Below are positions 26,773 to 36,032 of a DNA stretch of 64,000 nucleotides, in pieces. Each line of letters starts with the position of its first letter. Position 1 is the stretch's first letter. The position numbers were made by a program, and so were the translations under genes. The stretch is taken from contig NZ_JAVRHM010000018.1 of assembly GCF_031846525.1 (NCBI RefSeq), positions 30,962 through 94,961 on the forward strand. Direction: 5' to 3'. Under the pieces are notes generated by a model, which was given only the letters and a program-made list of their open reading frames with translations, searched no databases and had not been told where the DNA came from. Source of the DNA: Autumnicola patrickiae (GTDB lineage: Bacteria; Bacteroidota; Bacteroidia; Flavobacteriales; Flavobacteriaceae).

Positions 26773-29700
26773 CTATTTTTCTACAATAATCTTTTTGTTA
26801 TAGACTTTTTCGCCGGAATGGATCTTTACTATATAAACCGAGGTACTCACCGGTCGCATCAGGGTAAGATATATTTCCTCTTCTGTTGTGGCTTCGGTAA
26901 AAGTTTCTAGTTGTTGTCCGTTAAGGGTGAAGATTCGCACTTCATCAATTTTTTTAGCTCCCGGATTATAGATTACCAGTTGCTTTCTGTCTATTAGATA
27001 GTCCACGGAAATGGCTGCTGAATTTCCCTCATTTTCGTCTTCCGGATTTTCTTCCGGGTTGTCCGTATCAGGATTTTCATCTTCGCCAGGAACCTCCTCT
27101 TCAGGATTCTCATCCTCCTCCGGAAGTTCTTCAGGATTTTCTTCTTCAGCAGTTTCCGGTTTCTGAAATACTACTTCAAAACGATCATAATAATCCCCCG
27201 GTTCAATTTCCAAAATGAATTCAGAATTCCGGAGATCGTGATAATTTTCAGTAGATTTATCCCTGATATAAATTTCTACGGTTTCAGAAATATTTTCCAG
27301 TTCTTCAATAAAAATTTTGAACTCTTCCTGCTTTTCAATCCGTAATCCTATCGGCAGCACCTGTTCGGGGTTAATATGGCCAACACCCTGGATTACATAT
27401 TCCCAGTCGTCGATAAGCCAAAACATATCTTCGGGGTTGTAATCGTTGAGGAGTGCATCATACCCAATGTCGAAACCATTGGTTCCATGCTGGTCTACTC
27501 CAAGAAGAATTTGCCGGTGATATCCTAAAGGGGATTGAAAATTCAATCTGATTCTGGATATTTCTTCTTCAGCTTTTGCAGATTTTTCCCGGATTTCCGG
27601 TTTAAGGAACTGCGAGTTTGATCCTTCTTTCCTGGATCTCCTTTGGCTGTTTGTAAACTTTATTTGACCGCCAGTTCCGTCCAAAGTCCCTCCTGAATTT
27701 GTATTCATTTGTGTATTAATGAAAAAGCCCTGTCCCACCGGAATAACGTTCCCGGGCCGCTTTAAACTTCCGGCGCCTGAGGCATTTATACGCTCATCTG
27801 TAGCAATTGCTGCGACTGAACCTACTAAATTAAGCACGGCATAACCTCCAACATATTCAGATAAAACATGGGTTCTTCCGGAGAAATGATCCCAGAAATA
27901 TAAGGCTCCGTTAAACGTGTTTTTAGGACTCCTTCCTCCCTGAATATTCAGGTTGTCCAAAAAGAATTGATTCACGCTCAAACCTGAAGGATATGGGTTT
28001 CCTACAAGGTAATTTTGATTTGCACCAATTTCCAGCGTGATATCCCCGTTGTTCGGCTTTCCTTTAAAAACATAATTCTGCTCATCTGTGACTGCAACTT
28101 CTTCTTTACCGGAAGTGCCTTTCATAGTATAACCTTCTCCAACTTTTAATTGCGCATTACTGCCAATTTGCTCCCAGGCACTATAAGCATCTGCTGTACG
28201 GGCGCGAAATGTATTGATCCAGTAATTACTGACTTTTCTTGGTGTGCTAAAATCCCCATCGGCATACGTGTGGGAATTTCCGAAAGACATTGTTTTTCCG
28301 AAGTTATTGGTGGCAGAGCCATCCATCATTACTTCAGCAACGGTATAGACCCTGTCGTTTGATGCTCCCTGAGGAACTACCGGAGAACTCCAGTAATTGT
28401 AATTATAACTGCTGGCGGTTCCCTGTTGCTCACGTTCCAGATAACCGCTAATAGTATCTGCAAGAATGCTACCTTCTGTCTGGAGAAGTTGTGATTCTCC
28501 GTTGAGGTCTATTACGCCGTCAAGGTCCAGATAATGAGTAACGGTAAGGCTGTTACCTTTAGAATTGTTGCTTCCCAGCATATCTACAACTCCGATTTCT
28601 GAAATGAGGAGACCAAGAACGGCAATCTCTGAATTATTGGAGTTTATGTTGTGATCTGCTTTAACGATGTTCCATGAGATTTCGTCTTCGTTTATGCCTT
28701 TTGCATTTGGTACATCCCATACCTCCGGCTCCTTCCAGGTAGTTTTGGTTCTCCAACTGCCGTTAGCAGCAGATTCATAAGGGAGAGGTGCCGAATTTTG
28801 CTGATTGGTTAGGATATTTTTTAAGTAGCCATCAATTCCGTTTGAAGTAAGATTGGTTGTTACTCCGTTTTGCACTTCAGCTGAGATCATCCTGTAATAG
28901 CCCAAAAGTTTGTCCCACGTGATATCCGGAACATCCAGGGGAATAATTTCACCTTTAACCAGGGATCCGTTGCTTTTGATTCTCTGGTTCATCATAAATC
29001 TCAGCTGCTCTATATTTAAAGCGGTATCCCAAATTCTTACTTCTTCAATCCAACCTTTAAAATAACTCTTCGGAAGAACAGGTGAAGATGGATCGTACAT
29101 AGCTCCTATTAGCATAGGTGCAGTAATTATATCAGGACTGGCGGTGGTGGTTTGAGTTTTTATTTTAATTCCGTCTACATAAAGTTGAATTTCAGATCCG
29201 GTGTGAATGGCAGCAAGATGGTACCATCTCTCTGCGGCTACTTTTTCTGCAGCCATTACAGAAATGTTGTTGAACCTCACGGCAGGATAGCCATTACTGA
29301 TTACAAGATCATACCCGCCGGAGGAAAGATCATTAATATTTCGTTTTGCAATAATTGTTCTTATACCATCAACAGCATGAGGTTTCACCCAGGCTTCCAG
29401 CGTAAAAGTGCCGGAAGAATTGATCAAATTATAATTATTTCCGAAGTCCACGTAATCATCCTGTCCGTCAAAATCCAGTTTGCTGCAGGACTGCGGAAGC
29501 GCAATAATAATGTTATCCTGAAGCTGCGGACAGGCGGTTACTGGTGTCACTGTCCACTGAAGTTCGTAGTTAGAATTCGGCCGGCCTGTAAAATAACTAT
29601 CTGGCAGGGAAGGATCCTGAATAGAACCGCCTTCACCTGAAATGATACTCCACATCCCTGTGCCCAAAGCCGGATCTACCGGAGTAGCGTCAAGCTTTAT

Positions 29701-32700
29701 TGAGGTGATTCCACATTCTTCCGGCACAATAGGTTCACCCGCTTCCACTATTATTTCCGGAGGTTGAGTAATCGTTAAATTTTGAGTTAAAGCAGAGCAA
29801 CTGGATTGGGAGTTGACCCTGAAAGTATAATTCCCGGCGGATAAATTGGGAATTGTCATAGCGGGCGTCTCAATATTATCCTGGGAAAATACTACGTCTC
29901 CAAGATTATTAAGTAGTTGGTATTTATAGTTTGCAATAGCACCGGTGAGGAAACCACCTGTTACTTCTATGGTGGCGGTAGCGTCTTCACCGCCGTAGCA
30001 TTGCGGTTCTGTAAAAGAAGTCGATGTAATTTCCAGAAGACTGGGTTCTTCAATTAAAATATTTTCTGAAGTTAGGCTGCACCCGTTTACATCTGTAACA
30101 GTTACAGTTAATGCATCGGCTTCATCCAGAGTTGTTAAACCTGTGGCAACTTCGCCTGTTTGTCCGTTGCTCCATTCAAATGTGTAAGGAGGCGTTCCGC
30201 TGCTAACAAAAACTTTAGCAGAGCCATCGTTGCCCGCGTAACATAAAGGAGAGTTAATTTCTATACTATATATAACTGGAGTTGGATTAATGGTAATTGT
30301 AATACTGTCCTGAACCGGCTCGCATGGCGCAGTTGGAGTGTTCGAAGTCAGAATTAAATTTACAGACCCTGCTGTGATTTCTGCTTGAGAAGGTGTATAA
30401 ATTGTATTAAGGGAAGTAGGTGAGGCAAAGCGGGAATTGTCCCCGGCTTCTGTTTGCCAGAATCCGGTGGTTGTAGATCCGGAAACCGTTCCAATCAGGC
30501 TTATTTCTGAAGCCTCTGCACAAATTACCTGATCTTCACCAGCGTTCACTAAAGTTTCAGGAATAATATCTACGGTTGTAATTTTTTCGGTGTCGGAGCA
30601 GCCGTAAAAATCATTTATGGTAAGCCTGTAGTCTCCTTCATTATCCATAGAAGTCACTTCTATAACAGGATTGGCTTCATTTGAAGTGAAACCGTTTGGG
30701 CCGGTCCAGGTATAAGTAATTGGGTCGCGGCCACCTTCTAAGTTTGCGAACAATTGTAGATTGCCTCCTTCACATACAGGACCAGTGTTTGTGGGATTAA
30801 ATTCCAGTTCTACCGCATTGAGTTCAGCAAACGAAATGTCATCTAGTCCAAAATCATTCCCCTGATTGTATGTGTTGTCATTAATGATCTGTAAACGGGC
30901 TTCAGTGTAAGAACCGGAACTCCAAAAGGTAGGGCTATAGAACTGAACCCATTCTCCCGGAGGTACTCCTCTGTTCTCCTGAGCATTCCATAAATCGGCT
31001 AATGTAGATTCCGCAACCTGAACTTCAATACCGTTTGCATCTCTGGCAAATACCAGGATTCTTAGCCGGGCAAAATTCCGTTCTTCAGTGACATAATCTG
31101 TATCAATATTCATGGTCCAGGCACTAAAATAATAATCCCTGTTCATATTGACTTCAAAGAATTGGGTTTCCCAAACCACTTTTCCCTGATTTACATCTCC
31201 GTTTACTATCATAAAATCACCTGTACCTGTGGTGTGATCCCCTTCCGTTGTAAAAGCCCAGTGGTATTTATTTGCATTATCGTCAATTGCGTATATCCCT
31301 TCTACGTAAAACTCTTCCTGAAAGTTAGCAATGTCTGTTCGATATCCATAAACTGTATTAAATCCTGTATTGCCCTGTTCAAAATCGCCATTCGGTACTA
31401 AATTCCCGGAAAGGCTTAAAGAAGTGGTGTTAGTACAACCATTAGACCATACTCTTAAAGTATATTCCTGTGCGGAATTGACCTGGATACTTCTGGTGTT
31501 GCCATAATATTCTCCTAGCGTTGTCCATTCATACCTGTCATAGGCGCTGTCTGCAGAGAGAGTAATAGTATTAGCCTGGGTAGATCCACAAAAGTCTGCG
31601 ATTATTCTCGGCTGGGGCACATCTTTCATCTTAACAGTTACAGAGCTGGTACCATCACATTCAATACCCTCATAAGAATAGGTGGCGGTAAAAGTCGTTT
31701 CTTCATTTACTGGTCCAACAGATTTAGGATTTGCTTCATTGGAAGACCACTCCGGATCTGTTGAGGAAGTCCAGGTGACTTTTGGACCGGAACTACCTTC
31801 ACCTTCTATTTTTACGTTACTTATTATCCAGAAATTTTCGCCGGAATAGTTATTACTAAATGCAAAACGAAGTCTTACATTGGGCTGATTACCTTCAATC
31901 GTTATTTGTTGCCCGTTAGGTGTCCTCCCTTCGACGAATTCACTTTTAGATCCTAAAATCCCTTGATACGACACTCTTGTAGTCCATGTGTTTCCTCCAT
32001 CAAAAGAAACCTGAAGTTCTGCTTTCTCTCCATCGGGATTATCTCCGTTTCTGTAAGCGTGCTGAAAAGACAATGTGGCATCTGAATAGCCCACCGTACT
32101 AAAACTGGGGCTTATTAAGGAGGTATTTTGGTAAGGCTTATATGAGCTTGGTGTCGCAATTCCGAAGAATGGGTTATTGCCAGAGGGATAATTGAAATAG
32201 TGCAATCCGTAATATCTGTTATTTGGGTCTGGTCCATCTCCATTAGGATAATCAGCCCTGTATCCAGGATCACCATTGCTAAGCACTCCCCATTGGGTTC
32301 CCACACTGTTTACAGAACTTGTAGGGGTGCTCCATTGATCGCGATCACTTGTATTTGAAAAATCCCAGGCTTTAATAATACCAGTTTGTGGTGCTTGCTG
32401 GGTTTCACCATCTAGAAGACCTTCAGGAACATTGGAAGTAGAGTATAAATCCACAAAACTCCCTCCGGGACATATTTCGATTTGTTCAGTTTTATCTGTA
32501 GTCCCCTCCAGAGCTAGTGTTGTTTCTACTATTGGTGCAGGTTGTACCAGCACTGGTATATCATAAGGTGTAGGGTTTGAACAAGTTGAAGCATCTACGT
32601 AAATTTTATAGAAAACAGTAATAGCTTCTGATGTAGTATTAATTAATCTTTCATTGATCGCTCCAGTGCTACTTTTAGCAGGATTATCTAAACCCTGAAC

Positions 32701-35700
32701 AAATGGACGTTCCCAACGGAAACTTGCACCCGGTGCGGTGCTTTGTGGACTAAAATTGAAGTTATCTCCTCCACAAATTATAAAAGGAAGTTCATTTTCC
32801 GGGGGAAGGTTGGTTAATCTTGGTGCAGGATATATATTAACTTTCAATACTTCTTTCGTAATACACCCACTGATAGAAGTTAAGGTAATTTCATAAGTAA
32901 TTTCAACAGGAGAACCGGAGGAGTTGTTTAATACTTCATTTATAGCATCCTCGCCGGAACTGGTAGAATTATCGGAAATAGACGGATGAGCAAGCCTTGT
33001 CCATTTTATACTTTCAGTAGTAGTTGCGTCAAACTGGAAATTGAATGGTTGTTGTGAACAAGTGGCGACTGCTCCTGAAGGTAGATTTACTGCCGGAGAG
33101 TCTTCAACAGTAACTCCGGTTTCCATAAAGCAACCAGAAGTGTTTGTTCCGCGAATGGTGTAGGTTCCTGCGGAAACATTTGTTGGGTTTTGTACTGCGG
33201 TACCGTTCTGGAAGTAGGTAAAAGTGAGTCCGCTACTGGAATTGGTTGTTAACTGCAGGCCGGTGAGATCTGTTGGTGAACAGAGAACATTTTCAGTTGA
33301 AAAACTAAAGGTAGGATTCGGGTTTACCGTAACCACTAAGGAAACAGGAGTTCCTGTACAGCCATTGGCTTCAGGAGTGATCTTGTAAATAACCTGTTTT
33401 GCTTCCGTAGAATTATTTATTAACTCCTGAATAATTTTGTTGTTTCCGTTTTGAACTTCAGCCAGGCTTAGAGTGCCTGCAGTCGCACCTTGTATGCTAC
33501 CGGGATTGTCGACAGTCCAGGAATAACTGGTACCGGTTACAGCACCTGTAAGGGAAATATTAGTGCTTTCGCCGGAGCAAAGAGACTGGCTGGAGGGTGT
33601 AATATTTATATTAGGAGTAGGATTAACTGTGATCTGATAAGTTACAGGATCTCCTGTACAATCATTGGCTGTAGGTGTGACCGTTATTTCTGCAATTATT
33701 GGGCTGTTGATGTTGTTTACGGGAGTAAAAGCAGGTATTTCCAGTACTCCGGTTTTATTAGAAAGTCCGATTGTAGAGCCGCCGGTAATGTTATACTTTA
33801 CTCCATTAGGAGAGCCGGTAAGAGGAATGGCAGTAGTAAGGATTCCGTTGCAGTATACCTGGTTTTCAGGAGCAGTAAGGGTGGGATCTGGTTTTACTTC
33901 AATAGTGAAAGTTTCTTCAATTCCTTCACATCCATTAGCTGTAGGAGTCAAAGTAATAGTAGCGAAAATACTGGAGCTGGTAGAGTTGTTTGCTGTAAAA
34001 GAAGCAATATTGCCGCTGCCGGAAGCGGCAAATCCTATAGCAGGATTATCGTTGGTCCAGCTAATTGTGGTGTTAGCAACCGATACTGCCGAGAAATCCA
34101 TTTCCTCAACAACAGCACCGTCGCAAACTACGATATCTGCAGGTTTTGTAATGGTTGCAGTGGGATTAACTGTAATTGTGAAACTTTTACTTTCCCCTTC
34201 GCAATTATTGGCAACCGGAGTTACAGTAATCGTAGCAGTAATTACTTCATTCGTGGTATTTCTTGCTTCAAATGAGGTTATTTGATCACTGCCGCCGGCC
34301 GGGGTACCGATGTTCACATTATTGCTGGACCATTCGTAGGTTGTTCCGTTTACGGTGCTTCCGCCAAAAGTGATAGCCGGGATTGTTTCTCCGTTGCAAA
34401 TCACAATATCATCAACCGGACTTACAGTAGGCTCCGGAATTATGATTTTCTGTTCAACGGTAATATAATTGTCCGATTCATCTGTAAATTTCCACGGAAT
34501 AATATAAGTTCCGAAAGTATTATACTGAAGCGGAGCATCGGTAGTTGCCGTAATCACTCCCGAACAATTGTCGGTGGTTGTGGGAATTTCAACATCTTCT
34601 GAACAACTCCAGGTAATATCCTGAAGAACTGGTGTTAAAGGATCTATGTTATCTTCAACAGTTACAGTTGCGGTCTTGCTCGCGGGATTATTTTCAGCAT
34701 CAACAACAGTTAGGGTAACGGTATTTGAACCGATATCGCTACAGTCGAAATTTTTGATATTTACAGAGAGGTCCTGAATTTGGCAATTATCGGCAGATCC
34801 ATTATCAATATCTGAAGGAGCAATTATCGCCTGCCCATTCGCGTCAAGCTGAACGGTAATATTTTTGGTTAGAACTGTGGGAGCAATTTTGTCTTCAACA
34901 GTCACAATTGCGGTCTTGCTCGCGGAATTATTTTCAGCATCAACAACAGTTAGGGTAACGGTATTTGAACCGATATCGCTACAGTCGAAATTTTTGATAT
35001 TTACAGAGAGGTCCTGAATTTGGCAATTATCGGCAGATCCATTATCAATATCTGAAGGAGCAATTGTCGCCTGCCCGTTTCCATCAAGCTGAACGGTGAT
35101 ATTTTTAGTAATTACTTCAGGCTTAACATTGTCTTCAACAGTAACCGTGGTAGTTTCCGAAGCTGAATTTCCATTTATATCAACTGCGGTAAGGGTAACC
35201 GTATTTTGGCCAATATCGCCACAATCAAAATTTTCCTTATTTAAGGAGAGGCTTTGAATTTGGCAATTATCGTCAGAACCATTGTCAACATCTGAATCAG
35301 CAATTGTCGCCTGCCCGTTTGCATCGAGTTGAACAGTAAAATTTTTAGTGAGGACTGTTGGGGCAATGTCGTCTTCAACTTCTAAGGTGAAACTTTTAGT
35401 GGTAGAAACATTATCTTCATCTGTTACCGTCACAGAATAGCTTCCGGGGGAAAGACTATTAATATCCTGTGTTGTACGGGAAAAGCTACCCGATCCGGTC
35501 CAAGAGTAGGAATAGGGTTCAACCCCATTAGAAAGTTCAATGTTTATATTCCCATCCGAAGCATCACTACAGGTGGGATTCTTTATTTCGGTAATATTAA
35601 TTGCAGGACTGGAGGATTTACTTTGCGATAAAATAGTTCTTGTCCGGTTGAGGTCATTAAAAGAAACTTCACGGGGAGTGGAATTGGAGGCGGGTAAAAC

Positions 35701-35769
35701 AAAAACAGCAAAAACTGCAAGAAGAATTGATATTCCTACAGCTTTAACTATAGGGGTAATTTTGCCCAT
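26773..35769 (-). CDS. Giant T9SS-secreted adhesin-like protein 3 (HYR-like repeats, PKD-like, LamG)
   Basis: A 2998-aa predicted surface protein with signal peptide MGKITPIVKAVGISILLAVF. Approximate order: SprB-like unit (60-124); three 80-aa HYR-like repeats (134-374), two of them nearly identical in DNA; HYR-like unit with TWSCSED (374-444); PKD/Ig-like series (447-1077); a MAM-like domain ending FWIISNVKIEGEG; CBM-like jelly roll from NLVPNGDFEQG (1455-1654); Ig and SprB units; LamG domain from LDFDGQDDYVDFG (2097-2264); the common C-terminal module; an acidic Pro/Glu linker (2874-2920); and a T9SS sorting domain ending NKKIIVEK. Its first two thirds follow giant 2 domain by domain, whereas its C-terminal module reads almost like giant 1 (for example REQQGTASSYNYNYWSSPVV in both). 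This mosaic points to recombination among the three genes. Confidence 0.88.
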   Translation of the reverse strand: MGKITPIVKAVGISILLAVFAVFVLPASNSTPREVSFNDLNRTRTILSQSKSSSPAINITEIKNPTCSDASDGNINIELSNGVEPYSYSWTGSGSFSRTTQDINSLSPGSYSVTVTDEDNVSTTKSFTLEVEDDIAPTVLTKNFTVQLDANGQATIADSDVDNGSDDNCQIQSLSLNKENFDCGDIGQNTVTLTAVDINGNSASETTTVTVEDNVKPEVITKNITVQLDGNGQATIAPSDIDNGSADNCQIQDLSVNIKNFDCSDIGSNTVTLTVVDAENNSASKTAIVTVEDKIAPTVLTKNITVQLDANGQAIIAPSDIDNGSADNCQIQDLSVNIKNFDCSDIGSNTVTLTVVDAENNPASKTATVTVEDNIDPLTPVLQDITWSCSEDVEIPTTTDNCSGVITATTDAPLQYNTFGTYIIPWKFTDESDNYITVEQKIIIPEPTVSPVDDIVICNGETIPAITFGGSTVNGTTYEWSSNNVNIGTPAGGSDQITSFEARNTTNEVITATITVTPVANNCEGESKSFTITVNPTATITKPADIVVCDGAVVEEMDFSAVSVANTTISWTNDNPAIGFAASGSGNIASFTANNSTSSSIFATITLTPTANGCEGIEETFTIEVKPDPTLTAPENQVYCNGILTTAIPLTGSPNGVKYNITGGSTIGLSNKTGVLEIPAFTPVNNINSPIIAEITVTPTANDCTGDPVTYQITVNPTPNINITPSSQSLCSGESTNISLTGAVTGTSYSWTVDNPGSIQGATAGTLSLAEVQNGNNKIIQELINNSTEAKQVIYKITPEANGCTGTPVSLVVTVNPNPTFSFSTENVLCSPTDLTGLQLTTNSSSGLTFTYFQNGTAVQNPTNVSAGTYTIRGTNTSGCFMETGVTVEDSPAVNLPSGAVATCSQQPFNFQFDATTTESIKWTRLAHPSISDNSTSSGEDAINEVLNNSSGSPVEITYEITLTSISGCITKEVLKVNIYPAPRLTNLPPENELPFIICGGDNFNFSPQSTAPGASFRWERPFVQGLDNPAKSSTGAINERLINTTSEAITVFYKIYVDASTCSNPTPYDIPVLVQPAPIVETTLALEGTTDKTEQIEICPGGSFVDLYSTSNVPEGLLDGETQQAPQTGIIKAWDFSNTSDRDQWSTPTSSVNSVGTQWGVLSNGDPGYRADYPNGDGPDPNNRYYGLHYFNYPSGNNPFFGIATPSSYKPYQNTSLISPSFSTVGYSDATLSFQHAYRNGDNPDGEKAELQVSFDGGNTWTTRVSYQGILGSKSEFVEGRTPNGQQITIEGNQPNVRLRFAFSNNYSGENFWIISNVKIEGEGSSGPKVTWTSSTDPEWSSNEANPKSVGPVNEETTFTATYSYEGIECDGTSSVTVKMKDVPQPRIIADFCGSTQANTITLSADSAYDRYEWTTLGEYYGNTRSIQVNSAQEYTLRVWSNGCTNTTSLSLSGNLVPNGDFEQGNTGFNTVYGYRTDIANFQEEFYVEGIYAIDDNANKYHWAFTTEGDHTTGTGDFMIVNGDVNQGKVVWETQFFEVNMNRDYYFSAWTMNIDTDYVTEERNFARLRILVFARDANGIEVQVAESTLADLWNAQENRGVPPGEWVQFYSPTFWSSGSYTEARLQIINDNTYNQGNDFGLDDISFAELNAVELEFNPTNTGPVCEGGNLQLFANLEGGRDPITYTWTGPNGFTSNEANPVIEVTSMDNEGDYRLTINDFYGCSDTEKITTVDIIPETLVNAGEDQVICAEASEISLIGTVSGSTTTGFWQTEAGDNSRFASPTSLNTIYTPSQAEITAGSVNLILTSNTPTAPCEPVQDSITITINPTPVIYSIEINSPLCYAGNDGSAKVFVSSGTPPYTFEWSNGQTGEVATGLTTLDEADALTVTVTDVNGCSLTSENILIEEPSLLEITSTSFTEPQCYGGEDATATIEVTGGFLTGAIANYKYQLLNNLGDVVFSQDNIETPAMTIPNLSAGNYTFRVNSQSSCSALTQNLTITQPPEIIVEAGEPIVPEECGITSIKLDATPVDPALGTGMWSIISGEGGSIQDPSLPDSYFTGRPNSNYELQWTVTPVTACPQLQDNIIIALPQSCSKLDFDGQDDYVDFGNNYNLINSSGTFTLEAWVKPHAVDGIRTIIAKRNINDLSSGGYDLVISNGYPAVRFNNISVMAAEKVAAERWYHLAAIHTGSEIQLYVDGIKIKTQTTTASPDIITAPMLIGAMYDPSSPVLPKSYFKGWIEEVRIWDTALNIEQLRFMMNQRIKSNGSLVKGEIIPLDVPDITWDKLLGYYRMISAEVQNGVTTNLTSNGIDGYLKNILTNQQNSAPLPYESAANGSWRTKTTWKEPEVWDVPNAKGINEDEISWNIVKADHNINSNNSEIAVLGLLISEIGVVDMLGSNNSKGNSLTVTHYLDLDGVIDLNGESQLLQTEGSILADTISGYLEREQQGTASSYNYNYWSSPVVPQGASNDRVYTVAEVMMDGSATNNFGKTMSFGNSHTYADGDFSTPRKVSNYWINTFRARTADAYSAWEQIGSNAQLKVGEGYTMKGTSGKEEVAVTDEQNYVFKGKPNNGDITLEIGANQNYLVGNPYPSGLSVNQFFLDNLNIQGGRSPKNTFNGALYFWDHFSGRTHVLSEYVGGYAVLNLVGSVAAIATDERINASGAGSLKRPGNVIPVGQGFFINTQMNTNSGGTLDGTGGQIKFTNSQRRSRKEGSNSQFLKPEIREKSAKAEEEISRIRLNFQSPLGYHRQILLGVDQHGTNGFDIGYDALLNDYNPEDMFWLIDDWEYVIQGVGHINPEQVLPIGLRIEKQEEFKIFIEELENISETVEIYIRDKSTENYHDLRNSEFILEIEPGDYYDRFEVVFQKPETAEEENPEELPEEDENPEEEVPGEDENPDTDNPEENPEDENEGNSAAISVDYLIDRKQLVIYNPGAKKIDEVRIFTLNGQQLETFTEATTEEEIYLTLMRPVSTSVYIVKIHSGEKVYNKKIIVEK
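34651..35370 (-). repeat. Three tandem 240-bp units inside giant gene 3
   Basis: TCTTCAACA-type boundaries recur at 34651, 34891, 35131 and 35371. The two units at 34651-34890 and 34891-35130 are almost base-for-base identical, while the third is more diverged. This is the counterpart of the four-unit array in giant gene 2. Confidence 0.88.
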
Positions 35770-35982
35770 ACGCATGTAAATGTTAATTACAGCGTTAAAT
35801 CTATGAATATAACCGATTAAATACCTGATTTTAAGACAAAATACAAAGGTTATTTGTTGTAAAGTTATAAATAATCGACAAAGGATTTATTACTTAAATT
35901 TCGCGTAAGAAAAATCTTATTTTTATTATTATTTTAACAGGAAGTTAAAATAACCTTTATGCTATTATAGAGGCTAAATAAA
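35770..35982. other. Upstream region of giant gene 3
   Basis: About 210 bp without a gene, A+T rich. It must hold the promoter of giant gene 3, but no perfect TAnnTTTG was found; the minus-strand TAACCTTTG and TATTTTG near 35840-35860 are one base off the consensus. The phrase ATAACCGATTAAAT (35807-35820) also occurs, as AAAACCGATTAAAT, upstream of giant gene 1 at 17142-17155, suggesting a shared upstream element. Confidence 0.4.
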
Positions 35983-36011
35983 AAGAGCCGTGACATTTTA
36001 TCACGGCTCTT
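35983..36011 (-). terminator. Rho-independent terminator of pruA
   Basis: A perfect 11-bp stem AAGAGCCGTGA / TCACGGCTCTT with a 7-nt loop, followed on the minus strand by TTTTATTT. It lies 22 bp past the pruA stop codon. Confidence 0.9.
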
Positions 36012-36032
36012 AATCTCCCTAAGGTCAGGAAA

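Noticed and set aside
33490..34275. Long plus-strand open frames (for example 261 aa here, 176 aa at 24290, 118 aa at 11139) opposite the giant genes
   Set aside because: They are antisense shadows of the repetitive, Thr/Ser/Asn-rich coding DNA. Composition is unnatural, no promoter or family resemblance is seen, and the sense frames are continuous.
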